Of a DNA stretch of 64,000 nt, positions 10,432 to 18,007 are shown in pieces; the first letter of the stretch is position 1, and every line of letters begins with the position of its first letter. Both the position numbers and the translations under genes were made by a program. The stretch spans positions 1-64,000 of the forward strand of contig JBKGHI010000014.1 of NCBI GenBank assembly GCA_046520405.1, given 5' to 3'. Source of the DNA: Myxococcus sp046520405 (GTDB taxonomy: Bacteria; Myxococcota; Myxococcia; Myxococcales; Myxococcaceae). The notes beneath the pieces are model-generated. The model did not search any database and was not told where the DNA came from. It saw only the letters and a program-made list of their open reading frames with translations.

Positions 10432-11084
10432 ATGTCCAACTACCGCATCCGCCGTGGCGACACCCTTTCCGCCCTGGCCGTTCGCTTTGGCACCACGGTT
10501 TCAAAGCTGGCCCGTGACAACAACATCAAGAACCCCGACCTCATCTACACGGGCAATACGCTCCGTATCGGTGGCTACTCCGGCCGTGACAGCTTCGACG
10601 CCGGCGGCGGCCGTCAGGGCGTCCGCGGTGGTGGCCGCACGGGTGGGACGGGTGGTGGCAACAACGTGGGCGGCGCGACGGGCGCTGGCCCAGCAACGCG
10701 AGCTCCGCGATGCGCCGGCTGGCGGACGCGGGCCGCGCGGCGGCGCTGGGCATGGGCGGCTACAACAGCCAGGGCCTGTGCGCCACGGGCGTGAGCCGGG
10801 CCATCCAGAACGCCTTCGGCGTCAAGGTCTGGGGCAACGGCAACCAGATCGACGACAACCTGCCCCGCGACAAGTTCAAGCAGGTCAACATGTCGCTGGA
10901 AGAGGCGCTGAAGATTCCGGGCCTCGTCCTCACGTGGGAGAAGACGTCCTCCCGCCTGGGCAGCATCTACGGGCACACCGCCATCACCACCGGTGACGGC
11001 CGCTCGTCCGCCAGCGACTTCATCGAGCGCAACACGACCAACAACGGGCGCAGCGGCTTCAAGGTCTTCATGCCCATCATCTAG
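10432..11084 (+). CDS. LysM-domain protein with Cys/His hydrolase-like C-terminus (frameshift)
   Basis: One LysM peptidoglycan-binding domain opens the protein (YRIRRGDTLSALAVRFGTTV to about residue 48). A Gly-rich linker follows (about 55-85), then a domain with GLCATGVSRAI and a later YGHTAITTGDG, the spaced Cys and His of an NlpC/P60- or CHAP-like amidohydrolase. A frame change near 10670-10695 (consistent with one missing base) splits it into 10432-10794 and a frame reading PSNASSAMRRLADAGRAAA to 11084. There is no signal peptide: LysM begins at residue 4, so export, if any, is by another route or with lysis. AGGAGG sits 5 bases before the ATG. Likely a cell-wall hydrolase or predation-related enzyme; catalytic assignment is tentative. 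Confidence 0.7.
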
Positions 11085-11115
11085 CGCTTCGCCGCACGCC
11101 GGTGACGCTTCACGG

Positions 11116-11145
11116 AGCCCCTGGTCCCCCAAAGGACCAGGGGCT
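11116..11145. terminator. Bidirectional terminator hairpin
   Basis: Perfect 12-bp stem (11116-11127 with 11134-11145, AGCCCCTGGTCC pairing GGACCAGGGGCT) and 6-base loop CCCAAA. It lies between the convergent LysM and MerC-like genes and is followed by TTCGTCGTT. Position and strength fit a shared terminator. Confidence 0.8.
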
Positions 11146-11152
11146 TCGTCGT

Positions 11153-11599
11153 TCAGGCATGCGCACGGCGCCAGACGCGGCGCTCCCACAGGCCTCCCGC
11201 GAGCAGCACCGCTACCCCGCCCCACGTCAGCACCGGGTCCTCCTCCAGCGCGTGTCCCAGCACCAGGAGCACGCACCCCGCCGCCGTCGCCAGCAGCGGC
11301 CCCAGACGCCGCAGCCGCCGGAACCGCCAGCCGCTCACGGCCAGGGACACCGCGATGGCCAAGGCGAGCAGCACCTGGTGCGCGGACTCCGTCAACGACA
11401 GCCCCACGCCGACGAACGACAGCACCTGCGCGTAGGTCGAAAGACAGGCGGGGCACACGGCACACGCCAGCAGCGGCACCACCATGGACCAGCGGCCTCC
11501 CGGCACCTTGGCGGAGTCTTTCGGGCTGGCGGCGGCCTGCGCCCGGTGATGGGCGCAGTCGCAAGCCGCTTCCGCGGCGGAGGGAGAGAAGGAACGCAT
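11153..11599 (-). CDS. MerC-like small membrane protein
   Basis: About 148 residues. A short N-terminus holds CDCAHH (Cys/His, possible metal ligands), then about four hydrophobic helices. The first contains ACAVCPACLSTYAQV, a CxxC placed as in MerC/MerT-type mercury transport proteins, and the last two run LLATAAGCVLLVLGHAL and GGVAVLLAGG. The overall four-helix plan fits the MerC family, but no mer genes (merR, merA, merP) are nearby, so mercury uptake is not implied. ATG 11599 follows an in-frame GTG at 11602; GAAAGAG upstream may serve as ribosome site. It lies 62 bases downstream of the decayed ABC cassette. Confidence 0.6.
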   Translation of the reverse strand: MRSFSPSAAEAACDCAHHRAQAAASPKDSAKVPGGRWSMVVPLLACAVCPACLSTYAQVLSFVGVGLSLTESAHQVLLALAIAVSLAVSGWRFRRLRRLGPLLATAAGCVLLVLGHALEEDPVLTWGGVAVLLAGGLWERRVWRRAHA

Positions 11600-11661
11600 C
11601 ACACTCTTTCAAAAGCGAAGGCGGCTCCAGCGCCGCGTTGTTCGGAAATGGCGCGGCCCGC

Positions 11662-13363
11662 TCAGGCGATGCGAGGACGCCGCAGCCACGCCAGACCCAG
11701 TCCCAGCGCCAGCAGCGTCGGCAACACGAGCGCCAGGGCCCCCAAGGCGACCCGGCCAGCGCGGTGGGCCAGTACCCCTCCGCCTTGGCCCCCTTCGGCG
11801 CCAGCTCCGGGTGGTCCTCGAAGTAGGCGGACAGCACCTCACTGCCGCGACGCTGCGCCTCCAGCGAAGCCTCACGCGTGGCACCCACCAGCGCCACACG
11901 TGACGGCACCGGATACAGGCCGCTCACCCCAAGCTGCGCGGCCGCGGGCACCACGACCACCCACACGAGCCACGCGCCCACGAGCACCAGCGCATTGGTC
12001 GCCGAGCTCAGCGCCCGCGCGTTCACCGCCAGCGCCAGGGCGAACCAGAACTCGCCATAGCCGATGACCAGCGCCGCCCAGACCGCCAGCCGCCCCAGTC
12101 CCCCTTCCCCGCCCGTCAGCCCATGGCCAGCGACGCCCGCGAGCACACACAGGCCCAACACCCCCCCGCGCGCACCGCGAGCCGCCGCAGCGCCCAACAG
12201 CGGAGGCCCGTGGCCTGCACCAGCACCAGCCGCAGCGTGGCCGTCCTCGCGCTCGCGCGACACCAGGTCGAAGGAGAACGCGAGCGCGAACAGCGGCAGC
12301 AGGTAAAGCAGCACGAAGGACAGGTCCAACGTCCCGGTCGTCAGGTGGACCGGGTGCTCCAGCGTGTCGCGCGCGAAGTCCGTCAGGCGGCCCTGGAGTG
12401 ATACCTGATAGGCGGACGGCAGCAGGTCCATCTGCCCCACGGTGAATGCGCCCAGCGGGCCCGGAGGTAACAGGGCCTCGGGCTGGACGAGCGTGTTGCC
12501 CACCGGCACCGGCATCGCCGGGCTCTTCCAGGGTGGAAGAACGGGACCTCGCCCCTGGCGCAGGGCCTCCGCCTCTTCCGCCAGACGGGTGCGCCGCTCC
12601 GTCTCCTGGGTGACGAGGCGTTGCTGGTGCGCCCGCAAATCCCGGGTGATTCGCCAGCCGTTGTAGAGCCCCAAGGCCATCAAGCCGAGCAGGAGCGCGG
12701 CGGAGAAGGCGAGCATCCGGTCGTATCCCAGCGCCAGGCCCGACAGCCGCCCGAGCAGCTCGCCCCGACCACCACCCACACCCCGGCCACCATGAAGAGG
12801 GGCACCAACAGGGCCGCGAGCACCCGCCCCACGCCCAGGGCCTTGCCCAACACGACCTGATGGCGCCGCACACCGGAGCTGAGGAGGAGGCGCAGCGTCC
12901 CCAGCTCCCGCTCGGCGGTGAACGCGGAGTAGGTCAACAGGATGATGAGCAGGGGCACCAGGAGCTGGAGCACCCCCGCCGCCGTGAGTTCTCCAAAGCG
13001 CGCCGCCGCCGTGGCATCCGCCGCGGGCCGGTACTGGGTGGCATCGCGCTTGTGAGCCTCCAGGTAGACGGCGACGCCCTGGTACGGCTCCACGCCCCGG
13101 TCGAACGCGGACAGGACGGACTCGGGCTTGAAGGCCCACACCCCGTAGTGGGCGGCCGAATGCGGGTTCTTCTCCCCCTGCTCCAGCCAGTGCTGGCGCG
13201 TCAGGCGCGTACCGGCTTCGCGCTCGGCGCGGGAGTCCCGGACATGGAGCGCGCCCACCGCGATGCCCACGATGGCCAGCAAGAACACCAGCGCGCCCGC
13301 GACGCGGAAGCGCCCGTCGCGCGACAGCTCCATCCATTCCTTTCGGGCGATGGCTCGAATCAT
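11662..13363 (-). pseudogene. Remnant of two ABC-2/DUF3526-type permeases fused by deletion
   Basis: It begins as an intact permease (MIRAIARKEWMELSRDGRFR, TM1, a periplasmic loop, then LLIILLTYSAFTAERELGT) to about residue 200. A frame change near 12765 leads to LLGRLSGLALGY, which runs straight into DRMLAFSAALLLGLMALGLYNG, normally TM1 of the second permease of such operons. That second unit continues (FDLVSRERED, about 12240; VVVVPAAAQLG, about 11940), loses its late region after EGYWPTALAG (about 11760), and ends with a last helix LALVLPTLLALGLGLAWLRR before a stop at 11662. A +1/-1 pair of shifts lies near 12190-12235. The missing segments make this a decayed fusion, not merely a sequencing slip. 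Confidence 0.7.
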
Positions 13364-13640
13364 CTGTTCGTCCTCAGCCGCGGGTAGAGCATCACCAACT
13401 CGGGCACGTATGCCAGGAGCCCTCGCACCTGCGCCTCGTGGGTTGGACGTCCAGTCCCGCGACGCGCGCTTCGCCCTGCGTGGGCGTGATGAAGCCCAGG
13501 AAGAGGTTCAGCGTCGTCGTCTTGCCGGCCCCGTTCGCGCCCAGCAGGCAGAACACCTCGCCCGCGCCAATGGACAGGTCCAGGCTCTCCAGCGCCAGGT
13601 GCTGGCCATAGCGCTTCGACAGCTTCTTCGCTTCAAGCAT
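13360..13640 (-). pseudogene. Truncated ABC transporter ATPase (NosF-like)
   Basis: It starts normally (MLEAKKLSKRYGQHLALESL, Walker A LLGANGAGKTTTLN, Q-loop region FITPTQGEARVAGLDVQ) but shifts frame near 13440. The other frame reads EAQVRGLLAYVPELVMLYP and stops at 13360, overlapping the permease ATG. Only about 93 residues remain of an expected 230-240: the signature motif, Walker B, D-loop and switch His are absent, so ATP hydrolysis is impossible. It is preceded 27 bases upstream by the LysR gene, on the same strand. Confidence 0.78.
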
Positions 13641-13667
13641 GGAGCATCCCCTTAACGAAGAGCCCCA

Positions 13668-14627
13668 CTAACGCAACTCAATTGCACCAACCCACACTCC
13701 CTGGCAGCCTCCGGTCATGCTGCGGGGCTCGGGCTCAGCGGGCTCATCCGCGAGCAGGTGCTCCAACAGGTCGCGAACTGGCGCGGACAGGCGCTCCCAG
13801 TCCTGGAAACAGACACAGAGCCGGCGCTGGGCCCAAGAGTCCGACAGCGGCACCTTTCGATAGGCCCCTTCCCGGTGATGCCGAACGGCCACGCGCTCCG
13901 GGACGATGCCCATGCCCACGCCGTGAGACACCATCTCGCACAGGCCCCGGAAGTCCTTCATCCGGACGCGGAAGGACAGCTCGAAACCCGCCTGACGTGC
14001 GTGCCCGTTGAGGTGCTCCTGCAACGCGCTGTCGGGCGCCAGGCCGACGAACGGTTCACCTTGAACATCTCGCAGCGCGAGGCTCGAGGCCGAGGCCAGC
14101 GCATGCCCGGTGGGGATGATGAGCACCAGGGGATGAGGCTCGACCGGGCGGACCTGAAGCGCGTGCGTGTCCACGGCGTCGGAGATCAGCCCCGCCTCCG
14201 CCAGCCCCGCCTCCACCGCCTTGACGATGTCCGCGCTGGTGCGCTCTCTCAGCTCCACGTTCACCCGGGGGTGCCGGGCAAGCCAGGGCGCCAGCTTCTC
14301 GGGGAGGAACTCGGTCAACGCGGCGGTGTTGGCGTGGAGGCGAATGGTTCCTCTACGGCCTGATACGAAGGCATCCAGCTCGTCCTTCAACAGCGCCTGC
14401 TGATGCAGCATCAACCGGGCGTGATGCACCAGGGCATCCCCCGCTTCCGTCGTCACCACGCCCCGAGGCCGCCGCTCCAGCAGCTTGACGCCGACAGCAT
14501 CCTCGATGCTCCGCAGCCGCTCGCTCGCTGAAGCCAGCGTCAGGTTCGCGCGTTGAGCCCCCTGCGTGATGCTTCCCGCATCCACGATGCAGAGGAACAG
14601 CCGAAGATCCGCGAGGTCCAGCCGCAT
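13668..14627 (-). CDS. LysR-family transcriptional regulator
   Basis: 319 residues: an N-terminal winged helix (DLRLFLCIVDAGSITQGAQR, helix-turn-helix about 18-45), a coiled linker, then a periplasmic-binding-like effector domain (about 90-295). The C-terminal about 20 residues form a Pro/Gly tail. It sits just upstream of, and co-directional with, the ABC remnant (27-base gap) and may once have controlled it. LysR regulators usually act on a divergent neighbour, but the adjacent upstream gene is a co-directional TetR 211 bases away. No T-N11-A site is obvious to me in 14628-14838. Effector unknown. Confidence 0.88.
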   Translation of the reverse strand: MRLDLADLRLFLCIVDAGSITQGAQRANLTLASASERLRSIEDAVGVKLLERRPRGVVTTEAGDALVHHARLMLHQQALLKDELDAFVSGRRGTIRLHANTAALTEFLPEKLAPWLARHPRVNVELRERTSADIVKAVEAGLAEAGLISDAVDTHALQVRPVEPHPLVLIIPTGHALASASSLALRDVQGEPFVGLAPDSALQEHLNGHARQAGFELSFRVRMKDFRGLCEMVSHGVGMGIVPERVAVRHHREGAYRKVPLSDSWAQRRLCVCFQDWERLSAPVRDLLEHLLADEPAEPEPRSMTGGCQGVWVGAIELR

Positions 14628-14838
14628 CGCGCCTCCAGCACATGCGGCCTTCGGCGATTCCGAAGGAAGCCATGCGCCCTTCCGAAGTGTGCCTGAGCAC
14701 CTCGGGTGGTCCCGTCAGCCCATACCACGCGCCAGGAGCGCTTCGGCAGCGCTGAAGCACGTGGCCCGTGTCACCAGCGCTGTCATGACACTGCGAGGCG
14801 AACACGCCGAGGGACGATGACCGGCTCGGCGCGCGATG

Positions 14839-15414
14839 TCAGTACGTCGATGGCTCCGTCGGATGCACGGCCCGCGCTGACGCCAGGAGGAACTGCACCA
14901 TGGCGCGCTCAATGTCCTGGAGCCCCACCATCAATGCCCGCGCGGCGGTCCGTGGTCCGCGCTCCGAGAGGCCGAAGACGCCTTGCGCCCTCCCTTCGTC
15001 GAAGATGGACTCCAGGAGCGCCACCTCCCGCTCCTTCGACGCCGCGAGCCACGGCTCGACGCGTGGCACGAGGTCTCTCAGCGACTCGGGCGTGAGCGGC
15101 AGCCCACGAAGCACCTGCTCGGCCAGTTGCTGACGCACCTCGATGTACGCCTGCAACTTCTCCTCGGGCCCTGGCGCGCATCGGACCGCGTCCTCAAGCC
15201 GCGCGAACGCCACGCCCCAGACCTGCTCCACCACCGCGCCGAAGAGGTCGCGCTTGCGCTGGAAATGAAGCTGGACCCACTCCAGCGACAACCGCGCCTG
15301 CCGGGCGATGTCCTGCATGGAGGCCGCGCTGTATCCCCTTCGCGCGAAGACCTCACGGCCCGCCGCCAGAATGGCGGCGCGCTGCCTGGGCACCATCGAG
15401 ATGACGTTCACCAT
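14839..15414 (-). CDS. TetR-family regulator (second of locus)
   Basis: 191 residues. The N-terminal TetR helix-turn-helix (REVFARRGYSAASMQDIARQ, about 17-60) is followed by a helical ligand domain. It begins one base after the stop of the D15-like barrel gene (TGA-C-ATG), so it is almost certainly translated from that mRNA. It is the second TetR in a minus-strand run and may feed back on the TGAC...GTCA sites ahead of the patatin and barrel genes. Ligand unknown. The region downstream to the LysR gene (14628-14838) holds nothing I can support. Confidence 0.88.
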   Translation of the reverse strand: MVNVISMVPRQRAAILAAGREVFARRGYSAASMQDIARQARLSLEWVQLHFQRKRDLFGAVVEQVWGVAFARLEDAVRCAPGPEEKLQAYIEVRQQLAEQVLRGLPLTPESLRDLVPRVEPWLAASKEREVALLESIFDEGRAQGVFGLSERGPRTAARALMVGLQDIERAMVQFLLASARAVHPTEPSTY

Positions 15415-15415
15415 G

Positions 15416-16726
15416 TCAGAAACCGAAGCCCACCGCCGCGGCGGGGACGAGCTCTCCGGACTGCGGGTTTCGCGTCACTTCAAAGCCCACGGCCGGAATG
15501 GCGACCTCGCGGACGTAGACGCGCAGCCCCACGCCGGGCGAGACATAACGAAGGACCGAGTCCCTCCACGCGACCCTCCCGACATCCACGAAGGCATGCG
15601 CGGTCAGCGTCGCCAACCGGGGACGCCACAGCGGCACCTGGTACTCCAGCGTCGCCGAGCTCGACGTCTCGCCCCAGAGCGCCGCGGGAGCGAAGCCTCG
15701 GCTCCCGGTGCGTCCGCCCAGCAGTTGCGCGTCCAGGAACGCGTCGCCCCACACCTGGCCATGTGAGGCGGACAGCGTCAGCGCATGTGAGCCCGCGACG
15801 GGCAACGTGTAGCTCGCGAAGAGGGACATCTGTCGCAGCTCGCGGGATGAGCCCAGGAACCCCAGCCCCTGACGGAAGAGCGCCCGGGCGACCAGTCCCT
15901 CATTGAAGAAGAAGTGGAAGTCCTGCCCCAGGTACTCCGCCGAGAGGCTCACCCCGTGCGAGTCACCGCGAGGAGGCGCGGACGTGTACCCCTCTGCCGT
16001 CATCGGCTTGTTGACGAGCGAGAACCATCCCGCGCCCACGTTCAACTCCGGCGTCACCTGATACCCGAGCGTCCCGGCGATATCGAAGCGACGATCAATG
16101 TACGCATCCACGACGGTGTCACCGACGCGCCGCTGCCGCTCCGTCTTGGAGACCAGGAGGGACGCCTGCCCCGTCCAGCGGCTGCCACGGATGCTGGAGT
16201 CCCGGTACATGGAGAACAGCGTGCCGCCGCGATTGCCGCCCAGCGCGCCCGCCACCAGCGTCTTGTTGAGGCCGAACAGGTTGCTCTCGACCGCGAAGAC
16301 GCCGGCCTGCCATTGCCCCTGCCCCGACGAGAAGGCCGGCACCGGCAGCAGCGTCCACCGCTCCTCGACGTCGACATGGAGCGACACGCCCACGCCCGCG
16401 GGACGCGTCGCCACCTCGACGCGCTTGAAGAGTCTCAGGTTGAGCAACCGCTGCTTCAGCGCGGTGGCGTCCTCCGCGGTGAACACATGCCCGGGCGCCA
16501 GGCGCATCGCCTGGCGGATGACGGAGTCCCGCGTGCGGGTGTTCCCCTGGATTTCGATGCGCTCGATAGGGCCCGTCGGCAGCATGGGAGGCGCCGCCGC
16601 GCCCCTGACCATCCCTCCGACGAGCGCTGGCGCCGCGCCGCCCAGGGGCTCATCGTCCCGGGCCCAGGCCTCGCTCGAACCCCCAAGCGCGTGAAGCACC
16701 ACAACGAGACGAAGTGGCAGTGACAT
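15416..16726 (-). CDS. POTRA/D15 (BamA-like) outer-membrane barrel protein
   Basis: 436 residues. A signal peptide (about 1-22, ending SEAWA) is followed by a Gly/Ala-rich linker, then a single POTRA domain (IERIEIQGNTRTRDSVIRQA, LLNLRLFKRVEV) and a D15/bacterial surface antigen barrel of about 320 residues ending VPAAAVGFGF with a terminal aromatic. One POTRA is fewer than the five of BamA, so this is an Omp85 relative such as a two-partner secretion-like or patatin-associated pore rather than BamA itself. The start at 16726 is supported by GGAGG five bases upstream; the longer start at 16813 would run through an operator-like dyad. Flanked by TetR genes on both sides. Confidence 0.85.
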   Translation of the reverse strand: MSLPLRLVVVLHALGGSSEAWARDDEPLGGAAPALVGGMVRGAAAPPMLPTGPIERIEIQGNTRTRDSVIRQAMRLAPGHVFTAEDATALKQRLLNLRLFKRVEVATRPAGVGVSLHVDVEERWTLLPVPAFSSGQGQWQAGVFAVESNLFGLNKTLVAGALGGNRGGTLFSMYRDSSIRGSRWTGQASLLVSKTERQRRVGDTVVDAYIDRRFDIAGTLGYQVTPELNVGAGWFSLVNKPMTAEGYTSAPPRGDSHGVSLSAEYLGQDFHFFFNEGLVARALFRQGLGFLGSSRELRQMSLFASYTLPVAGSHALTLSASHGQVWGDAFLDAQLLGGRTGSRGFAPAALWGETSSSATLEYQVPLWRPRLATLTAHAFVDVGRVAWRDSVLRYVSPGVGLRVYVREVAIPAVGFEVTRNPQSGELVPAAAVGFGF

Positions 16727-16743
16727 GGACCTCCGAGGCCGAA

Positions 16744-16766
16744 TGACTGAAACAGTCTTCCGGTCA
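16744..16766. promoter_or_regulatory. Candidate TetR operator ahead of D15-barrel gene
   Basis: On the minus strand this 23-mer begins TGACCGG and ends GTCA, with an inner dyad GACTG-AAA-CAGTC (16745-16757 on plus). It matches the site at 20332-20354 at 16 of 23 positions, including both ends, and lies 18-40 bases ahead of the ATG. Confidence 0.55.
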
Positions 16767-16812
16767 GTGCCGGACATGCGAAAACCTGGGGCGCCCATGT
16801 GCGGGTGGACCA

Positions 16813-17415
16813 TCAGGGCGGGTTCGGTACGTCGTTTACGGCGGAGGCCGAGAGGCCGCGGATGAACACCTCGAAACAGCCAAGCAGGGCCTGATCGTCC
16901 GGGGTGTCTGGCTTCAGCGTCATCGTCCGGACGGGGAGCATCATGAGGATCTCCACGAGGCCTTGCGCCACTTGCCGCGGCTGCGCCACCGTGAACGCCC
17001 CCTTCGCCACGCCTTCCTCGATCACGCGAGCCAGAAGCCCGGCTTCGGCCTCCCGCATGCGTGGCACGTAGTTGGCGGCCTGCGCGCCCAGCTCATAGAG
17101 CGTGTTCAGCTCGATGCGGTGGCCCATGGGCCCCCGGAAGCACTGGTGCACCTTGCACGCGATGAAGGCCCGGACCTGGGCGTCCGGCGTCGACGCACCG
17201 CGGATGCTGGTTTCGAGCTCGGCGAGCGACTGCTCATGCGCCACCTGGACGCAGGCCTCGAACAGCGCCTCCTTGCTCTCGAAGTGCAGGTAGATGCTGC
17301 CCTTCCCGACGTTGGCGCGGCGGGCGATGTCCTCGACAGAAGCCTTCTTGAAGCCAAAGCGGGCGAAGACCTCCCCGGCGGCTTCGAGAATGGCGGTGCG
17401 CGGGCTCGAACTCAT
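16813..17415 (-). CDS. TetR-family regulator (first of locus)
   Basis: 200 residues. The N-terminal helix-turn-helix is VFARFGFKKASVEDIARRAN, followed by VGKGSIYLHFESKEALF, a classic TetR recognition region. The C-terminal domain is helical and of the larger AcrR-like type. ATG 17415 (MSSSPRTAILEAAGEVF) is chosen because the family starts about 10 residues before helix 1; the upstream in-frame ATG adds residues unlike the family. It is followed after 86 bases by the D15-barrel gene. A partial TGAC...GTCA dyad lies 5-23 bases ahead of it, consistent with autoregulation. Ligand unknown, possibly a fatty acid given the patatin neighbour (inference). Confidence 0.9.
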   Translation of the reverse strand: MSSSPRTAILEAAGEVFARFGFKKASVEDIARRANVGKGSIYLHFESKEALFEACVQVAHEQSLAELETSIRGASTPDAQVRAFIACKVHQCFRGPMGHRIELNTLYELGAQAANYVPRMREAEAGLLARVIEEGVAKGAFTVAQPRQVAQGLVEILMMLPVRTMTLKPDTPDDQALLGCFEVFIRGLSASAVNDVPNPP

Positions 17416-17419
17416 TGTC

Positions 17420-17438
17420 TGACCTGATATCCCCGTCA
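17420..17438. promoter_or_regulatory. TGAC-N11-GTCA half-site pair ahead of TetR gene
   Basis: TGAC at 17420-17423 and GTCA at 17435-17438, with a central GATATC. It shares outer half-sites with the 23-bp motifs at 16744 and 20332 but is 4 bp shorter. Weak candidate autoregulatory operator. Confidence 0.35.
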
Positions 17439-17458
17439 TCCAATCGCAACAAGCGCTC

Positions 17459-18007
17459 TCACGCGGCGTCTGGAGACGCATCGTCCATGCCTCTTTGCCG
17501 CACGGCCGTGCGAAGCGACTGGGTCAGCGCTCGGGTCATCGCCGAGGCGCGGCCCTGATACACCATCTGCGAGCTGAAGCGCGTGTGCAGCCAGATGTAG
17601 ACACGTTCGGCGTGGAGCGCGCGCCAGGCGAGCGCCCCGTAGCCCGCGAGCGCCGCCGCACTGAACACCACCCCGCCCGCGCTGCCATTCGAGAAGGCCG
17701 CCGCCACGGGGCCTCGCTTGAGCAGGTCGAACAACACCAGCGCGCCGGCCAGCACGGCGAAGCCACGCATCCAGCGAGCCGTCGGCCGTTGGAACAACAC
17801 CGTCACGCCGCAGATGTGCTCCAGGCCCCATGTCCGCCCGTGCATCACCACGCTTCGGGTCGTCACCCGCATGCCGTCACGTTCGAAGAGGACCGCATCC
17901 GCCGCCGTCTCCGGGGCAGGTTGTTCACACTGAAGAGCGTCTGGCACGCCGTCACCTCGTGTGTCGCGGATGTCTCCATCCGTGGGCTTCGTTCCTCGTG
18001 GGCTCAT
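17459..18007 (-). CDS. DUF6232-like small membrane protein
   Basis: 182 residues. A charged N-terminal part (about 1-45) is followed by a strand-rich region, LFERDGMRVTTRSVVMHG, typical of the DUF6232/YqeB-like pattern with repeated 'v-t-rrv' strands. Two hydrophobic helices follow (about 82-98 and 112-130), then a C-terminal strand/helix tail. Its ATG overlaps the stop of the patatin gene (ATGA), so the two are translationally coupled. A paralogue with the same plan lies at 48476-48976. Function unknown for the family; probably an inner-membrane protein. The start at 18007 is preferred over the longer ORF that runs into the patatin gene. Confidence 0.65.
   Translation of the reverse strand: MSPRGTKPTDGDIRDTRGDGVPDALQCEQPAPETAADAVLFERDGMRVTTRSVVMHGRTWGLEHICGVTVLFQRPTARWMRGFAVLAGALVLFDLLKRGPVAAAFSNGSAGGVVFSAAALAGYGALAWRALHAERVYIWLHTRFSSQMVYQGRASAMTRALTQSLRTAVRQRGMDDASPDAA

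Noticed and set aside
10614..13337. A 907-residue minus-strand frame across LysM gene and ABC remnant
   Set aside because: Joins permease fragments to antisense of the LysM gene; only parts match permease sequence. The remnant was annotated instead.
14353..14805. Minus-strand frame over the LysR start and upstream region
   Set aside because: Out of frame with LysR, no recognisable features, and low-complexity translation.
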